From NCBI GenBank assembly GCA_014381485.1, contig JACNLN010000181.1:1-10238 (forward strand): 10,238 nt of DNA. The letters run 5' to 3'. Shown here piece after piece: positions 1 through 7,347 of this stretch (positions are counted from its first letter, which is position 1; each line of letters opens with the position of its first letter). The position numbers and the translations under genes were made by a program. The DNA is from Fidelibacterota bacterium (GTDB lineage Bacteria > Fidelibacterota > Marinisomatia > Marinisomatales > CAZVFT01). A model generated the notes under the pieces. That model did no database searches, was not told where the DNA came from, and saw only the letters and a program-made list of their open reading frames with translations.

Positions 1-153
1 TATACCATTATTAAAATAGCTACTCCAATATTATGAATTACTGCGAAACTTAAGTCAATAACAATTTATTTTTTTAAACCACAGAGACAAATCCTTTATC
101 GGTCAGGCTCCCGACTGATTTGTTAGGTAAATCTCAGGTTGTTGCAGCTCCAT
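1..153. other. Non-coding flank downstream of the SDR gene
   Basis: AT-rich stretch with no convincing open frame. Its only notable content is a near-palindromic repeat at 99-130. I see no RNA gene and no classical terminator for the minus-strand gene that ends at 154. On the minus strand the near-palindrome could form an imperfect stem shortly after the stop, but no T-tract follows it directly. Confidence 0.6.
99..130. repeat. Copy of a dispersed short palindromic repeat
   Basis: This segment has an imperfect palindrome centred on CAGGCTCCCGACTG followed by ATTTGTTAGGTAA. Its 3' half, GACTGATTTGT..GGTAA, recurs at 7194-7230. The 12-mer CTCCCGACTGAT (108-119) recurs exactly at 7526-7537. Both related sites lie in the other large gene-free region. 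The pattern fits a REP-like intergenic repeat family, though only one window is visible. Confidence 0.55.
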
Positions 154-1041
154 TCATCCTTCCATAGGCGTTATATTTTTCCCATACACTTTTTTTAGTA
201 TCAACCCTGAAAACCATCTAAAAGGTAGAACATATTTCAATAAGATGTACAACCGGACTCTTCTCCCAACAGGGTAGCGGAACCTCGGTCTTTTTGAAGA
301 AACTACCCGCTCAATGAGCTTTGCTACCTCCTCCGGGTCCCTCACCCCCTCTTTAGTTTTCAACATTTTGACAATCAATGATTTGAATCGCAAAGCGTAA
401 GGGGAATACGGGCTGTCAGGATGTCCCGATCGTGTGGCAATGCGACTATTATCAGAAAATATTTTGGTTAAATATCTACCGGGCTCTATGAGGACAACGT
501 CAACTCCAAAAGGGTGAAGTTCATGATACAAGCTCTCACTGAATCCCTCCAGAGCAAATTTTGATGCAGCGTAGGCATTCAATCCCGGTGTGGCAATTCG
601 ACCGCTGCTGCTGGAGACGTTGATAATTTTCGGTTTCATTTGATTGACCACTCTTTTGGCCGTATTTCTCATAAGAGGAAGAGCGTGGCGGGTAACCTTC
701 TGAGCACCAAAAAAGTTTGTTTCCATCTGCCCACGAATCTCTTCCTCAGTAAGATCTTCAAAAAATCCTCCGATCCCATAGCCAGCATTATTGACCAACA
801 CATCCAGCCGTCCCTGCTCCTTTTCTATTTCTTCGATTGTTTTCAAAATGGAATTATCATCCGTCACATCCAACGGTAAAATGCGGACCTCTCCACCCCG
901 ACTTTCCACTTCTTCTACTAAATCACTCTGTTTGTCCAGGTTTCGCATAGTGGCATAAACGGTATGTCCCACTGCTGAGAGTCGAGCCGCTGTTAGCATC
1001 CCAAATCCACTGGAACATCCTGTAATCAAAATAACACTCAT
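154..1041 (-). CDS. Short-chain dehydrogenase/reductase (classical SDR)
   Basis: Probable NAD(P)H-dependent oxidoreductase acting on a hydroxyl or keto group; the substrate cannot be read from sequence. Seen, numbered from the chosen start: Rossmann glycine motif TGCSSGFG (7-14), an Arg in YATMRN after the second strand (usually an NADP(H) preference), NNAG (84-87), and a catalytic tetrad Asn109, Ser144, Tyr157, Lys161 (YAASK), then the PG motif. The C-terminal tail, with RYPVGRR and a hydrophobic, basic end, resembles the 17-beta-hydroxysteroid/retinol dehydrogenase-like SDR subfamily and may help membrane contact. Length of 295 aa is normal. An in-frame ATG lies four codons upstream (1053), but the GGAGGGA element (1044-1050) overlaps the codons just after it and sits correctly for the ATG at 1041. 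It is transcribed divergently from the envelope operon. Confidence 0.9.
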   Translation of the reverse strand: MSVILITGCSSGFGMLTAARLSAVGHTVYATMRNLDKQSDLVEEVESRGGEVRILPLDVTDDNSILKTIEEIEKEQGRLDVLVNNAGYGIGGFFEDLTEEEIRGQMETNFFGAQKVTRHALPLMRNTAKRVVNQMKPKIINVSSSSGRIATPGLNAYAASKFALEGFSESLYHELHPFGVDVVLIEPGRYLTKIFSDNSRIATRSGHPDSPYSPYALRFKSLIVKMLKTKEGVRDPEEVAKLIERVVSSKRPRFRYPVGRRVRLYILLKYVLPFRWFSGLILKKVYGKNITPMEG

Positions 1042-1074
1042 ATTCCCTCCCATATTTTGATGTTGAATATTAAA

Positions 1075-1084
1075 CCGGCGCCGG
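1075..1084. repeat. 10-bp palindrome CCGGCGCCGG
   Basis: A perfect self-complementary GC-only decamer surrounded by AT-rich DNA, about 35 bases upstream of the SDR start. It may be an operator or part of the SDR leader. No protein family that binds it can be named from sequence alone. Confidence 0.45.
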
Positions 1085-1149
1085 ATAGTCGTAATAAATT
1101 AAGGGTAAAATGTATGATTATTTCTTTAATTGAAACACGCATTTTTAAT

Positions 1150-1216
1150 TATTTAAAACGTAATTATTTAAGAACTCACGTCAGTCATTTCTTCATTACG
1201 TTTTACGTTTTAAATA
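1150..1216. repeat. 14-bp perfect inverted repeat with ACGT core
   Basis: TATTTAAAACGTAA (1150-1163) is the exact reverse complement of TTACGTTTTAAATA (1203-1216), with a 39-nt spacer. The right arm also contains a tandem direct repeat of ACGTTTT (1198-1204 and 1205-1211). Spaced arms with a shared core fit paired operator half-sites or a cruciform. The position in a divergent promoter region favours regulation, but no regulator gene is present in the window. Confidence 0.55.
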
Positions 1217-1333
1217 TTTATGAACAAGTTAAAAGAAAGTTATTTGTCCTCGTTATAGATACGATTAACAATCGCCGGAGTAATATACTGTATTGTGCTC
1301 ACATAATCATCCCCATCTTTTTCTGAGGAATCG

Positions 1334-1363
1334 TTGACATATAGGATAAATAAAACGTATTTT
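1334..1363 (+). promoter_or_regulatory. Candidate sigma70-type promoter for the envelope operon
   Basis: A perfect TTGACA (1334-1339) is followed after 18 nt by TATTTT (1358-1363). This would place transcription start near 1370 and give a leader of about 50 nt before the ATG at 1421. The -10 region overlaps an inverted repeat, AACGTattttatcACGTT (1354-1371), related to the motif at 1150-1216, which could be an operator. If the host uses Bacteroidota-type promoters, the TTG plus downstream TA..TTT could be read that way too. Confidence 0.45.
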
Positions 1364-1420
1364 ATCACGTTAAGATAGATTCTTTTGAAACCAAATGATT
1401 CGGCAGTCATTTTTAATTTG

Positions 1421-4222
1421 ATGAGAAATATCTCTAAGCATAACAACAGTCTGTTTTTTTTCTTCTTGATTTTACTCCTCCCAATGGTTTTGACAGGACA
1501 ATTTTACTTTGGTCGAAATAAAATACAATTTGACCAGTTTGATTGGCAGGTAATCAACACACCACATTTTCATATTTACTATTACGAAGGGGAGGAGGAG
1601 ATTGTCCGGGGAGCTGTCTTTTTCGCTGAAGAAGTATTCAATGATCTGGAGCAAAAATTCAATCACACACTGGACAAACCTGTTCCCCTGTTCATTTACA
1701 GTAACCATATCCATTTTCAGCAGACCAATATCCTGCCAGTAAGAATCCCGGAAGGACTGGGAGGATTTTTTGAATTTTTCAAACAGCGGGTAGTTATTCC
1801 TTACAATGGGAATATGTTCGATTTTCGTCATGTAATCCGTCATGAATTGGTTCACGTATTTATGCACAGTAAAATAAATTCCATTGCTCAGGATCATGGG
1901 AGTTCTGAGACTTCAATCATTCCACTCTGGTTTATCGAAGGGTTGGCTGAACTGTGGAGTCAGGGTTGGGATTCACAGGGTGAATTAATCATCCGGGATG
2001 CCATACTGCACGACTATTTATTGCCTCTTGAAAGTTATGATTTATTGCGCTCTGGATTTTTACTATACAAGGAAGGTCAGTCATTCCTTCGCTATTTCGA
2101 GGAAAATTACGGAACAGACCGGATACGAACTCTGTTGGAAACGTATTGGCAATACAAATCTTTTGAGGAAGCAATCACCGATATTTCAGGAAAGAATTAT
2201 AACGACCTCACTACCGATTGGAAAGTACGATTGAAGCAAGAATTTGCTAAATCACTGACCAATGAACAGATTATTAAAATTGGTGAAAACCAACTGACAG
2301 AATCCGGTGCTAATGTTTGTCCCACTGTCTACTCCGATAAAGAAAAACAGAAATATGTCATTTTCCTGACAAATCGTAACGGTTACACAGATATCCATAC
2401 TCAGAAACTCGCTTGTGGAAAAAGTAAACCTGTTATAAAGGGAGAGCGTAAAGCCGACCTAGAATCTTTACACTTTCTCCAGTCCGGGATTCATGTTAAT
2501 AATGATGGGGTTTTAGCTTTTGTCACTAAATCTGGGCGGCAGGATGTTCTACGACTGGTTAATCTTGAAAATCAGAATGAAATGGGTTCCTTAAGTCATG
2601 CTGAACTGGTCACAATCCGATCGCCAGACTGGTCGCCGGATGGAAAGACAATTGTTTTCAGTGCCCAAGATTATTCCGGACAGATGGATATCTACCTCTG
2701 GGATGTTACCAGTAACTTTGCCGTAAGATTGACTGACGATATTTACACGGACATAGATCCCTGCATAGGACCAGAAAACAGTATCGTATTCAGCTCAGAC
2801 AGAGGTCGACCTGATATCGATGGTGGGATTGATCTTTTTTTATTGGAGACTTCTTCTGGACAAATCACGCAGCTCACCAAAGATCGTCACAAAAATACAA
2901 AACCATTCTGGTTTTCCGGTGAGCCAGAAAGGATATACTTTTTATCGGATAGATCGGGAACACCAAATGTATGGTCTTTAACACTTGACGATGCATACCG
3001 ACCTAAATATACACTTCAACAGGTCACAAATTATCACACCGGTTTTCAGGATGTAGTGCCGACAAGTGGCGACAGTCTTCTGGTGAGTGCCTTCCAGAAA
3101 TACAATTTTCAGATTCACCACATCCCTGTGCAATCAGATACATTACTCAAAGTTATCGAACCGCTCCCGGATACTTCAGACACCCAACCGTGGACGGTAC
3201 CAGAGACTGAAGAAACAGTCGGAAAAGAAAGGAAACCGTACAAACTGAAGTACAGTATCGATTTTGCCCAAACTGCTGTGGCTTATGATCCCATTTTTGG
3301 ATTTCTTGGAGGTGCTCAGATGGGCATTTCTGATCTTATGGGGAATCGATATTATCACTTTCTTGTGGCAAATACAGCTCAAACTACATCGGAATTCTTG
3401 GGTCGCTTTAATGTGGCTGTCACAATGGTGGATTTAACACATCGCAGTAATCACGCCATTGGATTTTTCCACTTTTCCAATGACTACTACTCTCCCTACC
3501 AGGGCTTTTACTTTGAACGGGCTGTTGGACTGAGGACAGCTTTGAATTATCCTATTAATGTTTTCCATAGGCTGGAATTCAGTACATCCCTCTGGCAATC
3601 GAGTAAAGATTTTTATACGGGTAAACCAATCAAAGCTTATCTGGTATCCAATTATTTCTCATATGTTCACGATAATTCCTTGTGGTTGAGTACGGGTCCT
3701 ATAGATGGATGGCGATTGCGATTCACCATCGGTCCCACCTTTGATTTTCAACGTTCGCAGGTACACAACTATACGGGTTTACTTGATCTTCGATACTATT
3801 ACCGTTTTCATCCCAATATCACCTTTGCCCAGCGCACGATGCTATGGATCAATGATGGTACCGACATTCGCCGGTTTTACATCGGTGGGAGTTGGGGACT
3901 GCGGGGATACCGGATCACAGAGATATACGGTAGAAAATTAATCTTACTCAACCAGGAGCTACGTTTTCCTTTTGCCGAAAGTTTAATGTTAAAGTTTGGC
4001 TCACACAATTTTGGATTTACACCGATACGTGGAGCCCTCTTTTTCGATATGGGAAATGCCTGGGATGATAAATATCCCGGCTTGATTGGCAGCTTTGGTA
4101 TTGGATTACGTGGACTGTTTTTAGGCGGGTTAGTACTACGGTTGGATATTGGTAAGCGAACCGATTTTCAATCCTTTGATAAAGGCCTGTTTTTCCAGTT
4201 CTTCTTTGGGTGGGATTATTGA
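1421..4222 (+). CDS. Zinc metallopeptidase - TolB-like propeller - Omp85-type outer-membrane barrel fusion
   Basis: Three-part envelope protein of 933 aa. Seen: signal peptide (1 to about 27: basic MRNISK, then a Phe/Leu-rich core). A gluzincin-type peptidase domain (about 45-270) has HELVH at 141-145 and WFIEGLAEL, whose Glu173 is the likely third zinc ligand. PD40/TolB-like propeller blades (about 300-560) include SPDWSPDGKTIVFSA, IVFSSDRGRPD and IYFLSDRSGTPNVW. A C-terminal barrel (about 605-933) has the Omp85 signatures GLRGY (826-830), LNQELRFPF (843-851) and DMGNAW (876-881), and ends in aromatic strands (GWDY). No POTRA domains are apparent. Inference: the barrel sits in the outer membrane with protease and propeller in the periplasm, acting in protein assembly, secretion or quality control. 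A TTG start at 1385 is possible, but the ATG at 1421 gives a better signal peptide; neither has a clear Shine-Dalgarno. First gene of the operon. Confidence 0.88.
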   Translation: MRNISKHNNSLFFFFLILLLPMVLTGQFYFGRNKIQFDQFDWQVINTPHFHIYYYEGEEEIVRGAVFFAEEVFNDLEQKFNHTLDKPVPLFIYSNHIHFQQTNILPVRIPEGLGGFFEFFKQRVVIPYNGNMFDFRHVIRHELVHVFMHSKINSIAQDHGSSETSIIPLWFIEGLAELWSQGWDSQGELIIRDAILHDYLLPLESYDLLRSGFLLYKEGQSFLRYFEENYGTDRIRTLLETYWQYKSFEEAITDISGKNYNDLTTDWKVRLKQEFAKSLTNEQIIKIGENQLTESGANVCPTVYSDKEKQKYVIFLTNRNGYTDIHTQKLACGKSKPVIKGERKADLESLHFLQSGIHVNNDGVLAFVTKSGRQDVLRLVNLENQNEMGSLSHAELVTIRSPDWSPDGKTIVFSAQDYSGQMDIYLWDVTSNFAVRLTDDIYTDIDPCIGPENSIVFSSDRGRPDIDGGIDLFLLETSSGQITQLTKDRHKNTKPFWFSGEPERIYFLSDRSGTPNVWSLTLDDAYRPKYTLQQVTNYHTGFQDVVPTSGDSLLVSAFQKYNFQIHHIPVQSDTLLKVIEPLPDTSDTQPWTVPETEETVGKERKPYKLKYSIDFAQTAVAYDPIFGFLGGAQMGISDLMGNRYYHFLVANTAQTTSEFLGRFNVAVTMVDLTHRSNHAIGFFHFSNDYYSPYQGFYFERAVGLRTALNYPINVFHRLEFSTSLWQSSKDFYTGKPIKAYLVSNYFSYVHDNSLWLSTGPIDGWRLRFTIGPTFDFQRSQVHNYTGLLDLRYYYRFHPNITFAQRTMLWINDGTDIRRFYIGGSWGLRGYRITEIYGRKLILLNQELRFPFAESLMLKFGSHNFGFTPIRGALFFDMGNAWDDKYPGLIGSFGIGLRGLFLGGLVLRLDIGKRTDFQSFDKGLFFQFFFGWDY

Positions 4223-4298
4223 TATGTTCTGCATATCCACAATGAATAGATATTTAAAAATATTGTATTCCTCTGTGGGCATCTTTTATCTTAAAATA

Positions 4299-5387
4299 AT
4301 GCTTAAATGTTTATTCCCTCTTGTCACACTATTACTTTTCATCGGGTGCTCCCGAGGACTCCGCCACAGCATTTCCCCTGACATATACTTGCCAGGATCT
4401 GAAATATCACTGAACAAACAGCCCCGGTTAATCTGGACAGCAAAATTGCCCTCGCCCCCCAATCAACTACTTTCTGTAAATGAGGAATCCACTTTAATTG
4501 CATCACACCGCGGTGAATTGTTTATTATTGACATTAAAACCGGAAAACACACAGGACGAATCTGGCAACCCTACAATAGACCTGTCAATCTGTTAAAACT
4601 GGAAAGGGAGGAAGGGTTTTTATGTTTTTCTTCACCGGGTGAGGAGGGTGTTTATGCCTACGATCTGATTAAGGCAAAAAAGATCTGGAAAATCCATCTA
4701 CCCGGTATCTACGGAAATATGGAAATAATTGGTGATACGTTATTCGTCTTCAAACGGAGCGGAGCGATTCTAACAATAGATCGAAAAAGTGGTAAAATCC
4801 TAAAGGAACGTACACTTTCCACTCGGATTAGCTGGGGAGTCTATCGATACCAGGACCGGCTATGGATTTACAGTGAAGATGGTCTGCTGTGTTCTTACGA
4901 CCAAACCCTGAAACACAAAGAGACCTTTCGTATCCCCAGCAACCCAAATCCTGTCATTTCCGTCACCGGTAAAAAACTGGTCATTGGGGATTCCGACGGG
5001 CGCATAACCTGTTTCGATCTGAATCAAAAACGAATTTTATTCACAAAACAGCTGTCCACTCCTATTTACTCGGAACCTTTCATCACAGACAGTCATCTCA
5101 TTGTCGCCCAAAGTAATGGTAACGTAACCGCCCTTAATCCTGTAAACGGGACATCTGTCTGGCAATATCAAGGGGAAGGATTGGTCAACCAGCCGTTACT
5201 GGGAACTTCCCATCAGGTTATTGTACCATTCACCCGGGGTGCCATCATTGCTCTGGATCTTGATAGTGGAAAAGAGCGGTGGCATTATGATTTAGAACAC
5301 AAGTTAAGGCAGATTTTGATAGTTACAGATGGTATTATTGTGACTGAGGGGAAAAATAAAATTCATTATTTAAAGTCAGATACATGA
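4299..5387 (+). CDS. BamB-like PQQ-repeat beta-propeller lipoprotein
   Basis: Predicted lipoprotein of 362 aa, mostly a beta-propeller. Seen: signal MLKCLFPLVTLLLFIGC with lipobox ending at Cys17, then repeats of the PQQ-like type: GELFIIDIKTGK (72-83), GVYAYDLIKAKKIW (117-130), GAILTIDRKSGK (155-166), GLLCSYD (195-201), GRITCFDLNQKR (234-245), GNVTALNPVNGTSVW (274-288), GAIIALDLDSGKERW (314-328) and a partial last blade, KIHYLKS. Eight blades match BamB, the scaffold lipoprotein of the outer-membrane beta-barrel assembly complex. PQQ cofactor binding is unlikely because this looks like the structural repeat only. The frame is open further upstream, and ATGs at 4224 and 4242 are possible, but only 4299 gives a compact lipoprotein signal. 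The neighbouring Omp85-type barrel suggests a partnership; orthology to BamB is unproven. Confidence 0.82.
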   Translation: MLKCLFPLVTLLLFIGCSRGLRHSISPDIYLPGSEISLNKQPRLIWTAKLPSPPNQLLSVNEESTLIASHRGELFIIDIKTGKHTGRIWQPYNRPVNLLKLEREEGFLCFSSPGEEGVYAYDLIKAKKIWKIHLPGIYGNMEIIGDTLFVFKRSGAILTIDRKSGKILKERTLSTRISWGVYRYQDRLWIYSEDGLLCSYDQTLKHKETFRIPSNPNPVISVTGKKLVIGDSDGRITCFDLNQKRILFTKQLSTPIYSEPFITDSHLIVAQSNGNVTALNPVNGTSVWQYQGEGLVNQPLLGTSHQVIVPFTRGAIIALDLDSGKERWHYDLEHKLRQILIVTDGIIVTEGKNKIHYLKSDT

Positions 5388-5842
5388 TCATTTCTCGACT
5401 TATTCTGACGGCATTACTACTGTGCTGCTGTTCCCAGGGTCAGGGACTGGAGAATCTGCAGATTGGTGGAAATTTCAGTTACGGGGGAGCAATTGATACC
5501 ACACATAAAAGTTTTCCTGATACATTGATGATCAAACACGCTGTTACTCACACCATCAAGTTTAACTCGCAGCGTATTTTCGGACTGGGAATGATGGCAG
5601 CATTCGGAGCGTTATCATATTACTTTCATAACAAGGCGGAGACTTCTTACTGTGCCTATCTTCGAACCGGGAAAATCAGCGAAATGGAGCATCTGTTTTC
5701 CAGAGCGGAACGTTTCGATCAATATGCCGGCTGGTCCTATTTTGGTGCGGGATTAGGATTCATCATTACTGCTCTTTCTTTTTATGAAAAACCGATTGAA
5801 AAAACCGAAATATTGAAAAATCACCCAATGGAAGAGCCATAG
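5384..5842 (+). CDS. Small exported or membrane-hairpin protein of unknown function
   Basis: 152 aa, not recognised as a named family. Seen: N-terminal hydrophobic signal MIISRLILTALLLCCCSQGQG with three consecutive Cys (14-16), which do not form a canonical lipobox. Two probable membrane segments (about 64-81 and 116-134) flank a hydrophilic loop spaced with aromatic and charged residues (KAETSYCAYL, AERFDQYAGWS). The tail is charged. This two-helix hairpin with a Tyr/Asp-patterned loop recalls small proteins seen beside surface proteins in FCB-group genomes, but that is memory, not proof. The start ATG overlaps the preceding stop as ATGA, and no separate ribosome-binding site is visible, so translational coupling is likely. 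Position inside an operon of envelope proteins suggests an accessory role there. Confidence 0.75.
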   Translation: MIISRLILTALLLCCCSQGQGLENLQIGGNFSYGGAIDTTHKSFPDTLMIKHAVTHTIKFNSQRIFGLGMMAAFGALSYYFHNKAETSYCAYLRTGKISEMEHLFSRAERFDQYAGWSYFGAGLGFIITALSFYEKPIEKTEILKNHPMEEP

Positions 5843-7098
5843 TGAGAATTGGGTTAATCATCACTGTAAGTTTTATTTTAATATCCTGTTCCGACAGAGA
5901 GCGTGCCAATCCCTTCGATCCAGAGAATCCCGATACAAAGGGCGCTCCCACAGGTGTTTCTGTGATCTCCAATTACGATACGGTAACTGTTCGATGGAAT
6001 GCTATCGATGTAGATGATTTCAGCTATTACCAGATTTACCGATCAATCAGCAAGGATACAATGGACGGGTATGATAGCACCGAAACCAACATTTTTATTG
6101 ATACCGGGATCAATTTTGACAGCTGCTACTGTTATTCCCTTCAGGCTAACACAAAGCATGACAAAGGCACAATCTCTGATTCTGTTTGCATTGTCCCGGG
6201 ACCAGTTAATTTCTGGATTGCCGACTTTTATGACTTTAGCCTGTGGAGAATCAGTTACGACGGCGCACACATTCTTGGGTCGGCATATTTCACATCCCCC
6301 ATTGCGGTGGAGTCAGATCCACAGAGAAACCAATTCTGGGTAGCAGATTACTGGGGTGAACGTTTGTACGCAGTGGATAAAAACCTTACGGTATCATCCA
6401 CGACGATTAACCTCGATGCTCCACCTGCTGATATGGCTGTCAATTCAACAGATGGGGAAATATACGTTTTGTTAAGACAGGAAAATCTTTTGAAAACATA
6501 TTTCACTAGTGGACTTGAAAAGGAATCTATAAGTTTGCCATTCGATGTATCTTTTTACACATCAGTGGCGTATGATTCCATTGGCGAAAATATCTGGATA
6601 TCCAATGAAGAAACAGATACCATTTTTCAATATCCTCTTATCCAACCTGATTCAGCTTTCACTAGTTATTCTGGATTTGAGAATCCCGGTAAAATCTATG
6701 CCGATCCCATTACAGGTGGGTGTTGGTCAGTATCGGACTATGGAATAATTCGCATACACAGTGCAGATTCCACAGATACCTACAAAAGCGATTATTGTAT
6801 CAAGGATATTTCCATAAATCCCATAAATGGAGATTGCTACTATACAGGATATGAAAAGGGAACAGGTAATTGGGAAACAGGAAGACTCGTATCCAGTCAG
6901 AACTTCTATCATGAGGAGGTTGTGTTGGGAAATGACTATCCAAACCTCAACAGAATTCAGGTTGTTCCTGGCGATGGAAATCAGGGATTTATAGTTGTTC
7001 AACTGTACACCTGGCGGATTTTACGTTTTGATACAGGAGGGTCTCTGATTGGCGAATTGGGACCTTTTAATGGCAGATTGGACTTTGCGTTGGAATAA
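5842..7098 (+). CDS. FN3 + NHL/SMP-30-like propeller lipoprotein
   Basis: Predicted lipoprotein of 418 aa. Seen: signal MRIGLIITVSFILISC with a clean LISC lipobox (Cys16), a linker containing NPFDPENP (23-30), a fibronectin type III-like domain (about 36-117, with VTVRWNAIDVDDFSYYQIYRS), then a propeller (about 120-418) with repeats such as FWIADFYDFSLWRISYDG, FWVADYWGERLYAVDK and IWISNEETDTIFQYPL. Such propellers bind ligands or proteins; no catalytic residues are evident. The start is GTG at 5842, sharing one base with the preceding stop (TAGTG). It is preceded by GGAAGAG (5830-5836) with a 5-nt spacer and is the only start that retains the signal peptide. Last gene of the envelope operon. 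Likely anchored in a membrane facing the periplasm or the outside; partner unknown. Confidence 0.82.
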   Translation: MRIGLIITVSFILISCSDRERANPFDPENPDTKGAPTGVSVISNYDTVTVRWNAIDVDDFSYYQIYRSISKDTMDGYDSTETNIFIDTGINFDSCYCYSLQANTKHDKGTISDSVCIVPGPVNFWIADFYDFSLWRISYDGAHILGSAYFTSPIAVESDPQRNQFWVADYWGERLYAVDKNLTVSSTTINLDAPPADMAVNSTDGEIYVLLRQENLLKTYFTSGLEKESISLPFDVSFYTSVAYDSIGENIWISNEETDTIFQYPLIQPDSAFTSYSGFENPGKIYADPITGGCWSVSDYGIIRIHSADSTDTYKSDYCIKDISINPINGDCYYTGYEKGTGNWETGRLVSSQNFYHEEVVLGNDYPNLNRIQVVPGDGNQGFIVVQLYTWRILRFDTGGSLIGELGPFNGRLDFALE

Positions 7099-7193
7099 TC
7101 AACAACAGTGAACGACCGGAGTAATGTATTACCATGATCATCTCTTTATAACTAAATTTCAAAAGTGCGAAATTTTTTAAAAATGGTTCTTAA

Positions 7194-7230
7194 CCGATCA
7201 GTCGGGTGCCTGACTGATTTGTGTGGGTAA
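7194..7230. repeat. Second copy of the dispersed palindromic repeat
   Basis: CAGTCGGGTGCCTGACTG (7199-7216) is a near-perfect palindrome: CAGTC/GACTG arms, one G-T wobble and GG/CC inside. It is followed by ATTTGTGTGGGTAA, matching the 3' half of the copy at 99-130. The two copies bracket the SDR gene and the whole envelope operon. Confidence 0.55.
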
Positions 7231-7347
7231 TGAATGAGTGAATATGGAAAAGCTTGCTTCTGCGATGTTGATGGAGACCCGCAGGAATATGAGGTTCTGG
7301 AAGATTTCCGAAAGATCCTTTGGAAAAACAACAGGACCTCCCCTATT

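Larger units (their letters stand above)
1042..1420. promoter_or_regulatory. Divergent intergenic regulatory region
   Basis: This AT-rich gap lies between the divergent SDR gene and the envelope operon and must hold promoters for both. Visible elements are a 10-bp palindrome CCGGCGCCGG (1075-1084, a GC island in AT-rich DNA), a 14-bp inverted repeat (1150-1216), repeated ACGT-centred motifs, and a TTGACA promoter candidate for the plus-strand operon. The open frames here are AT-rich, lack ribosome-binding sites and look accidental. I could not pick a convincing minus-strand promoter. Confidence 0.6.

Noticed and set aside
1057..1326. 89-codon plus-strand open frame between the divergent genes
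   Set aside because: AT-rich, no ribosome-binding site, overlaps the inverted repeat, and the translation has no recognisable domain.
1385..1420. TTG start of the peptidase-barrel gene
   Set aside because: It adds 12 residues ahead of a good signal peptide and has no Shine-Dalgarno; the ATG at 1421 is more likely, though not certain.
4149..4298. Upstream extension of the BamB-like gene into the barrel gene
   Set aside because: It would overlap the barrel gene by 74 nt and bury the lipoprotein signal behind 50 residues.
1275..7125. Shared 10-mer CCGGAGTAAT at 1275-1284 and 7116-7125 flanking the envelope operon
   Set aside because: Only ten exact bases with loose similarity after them; too short to call flanking repeats without seeing more of the genome.
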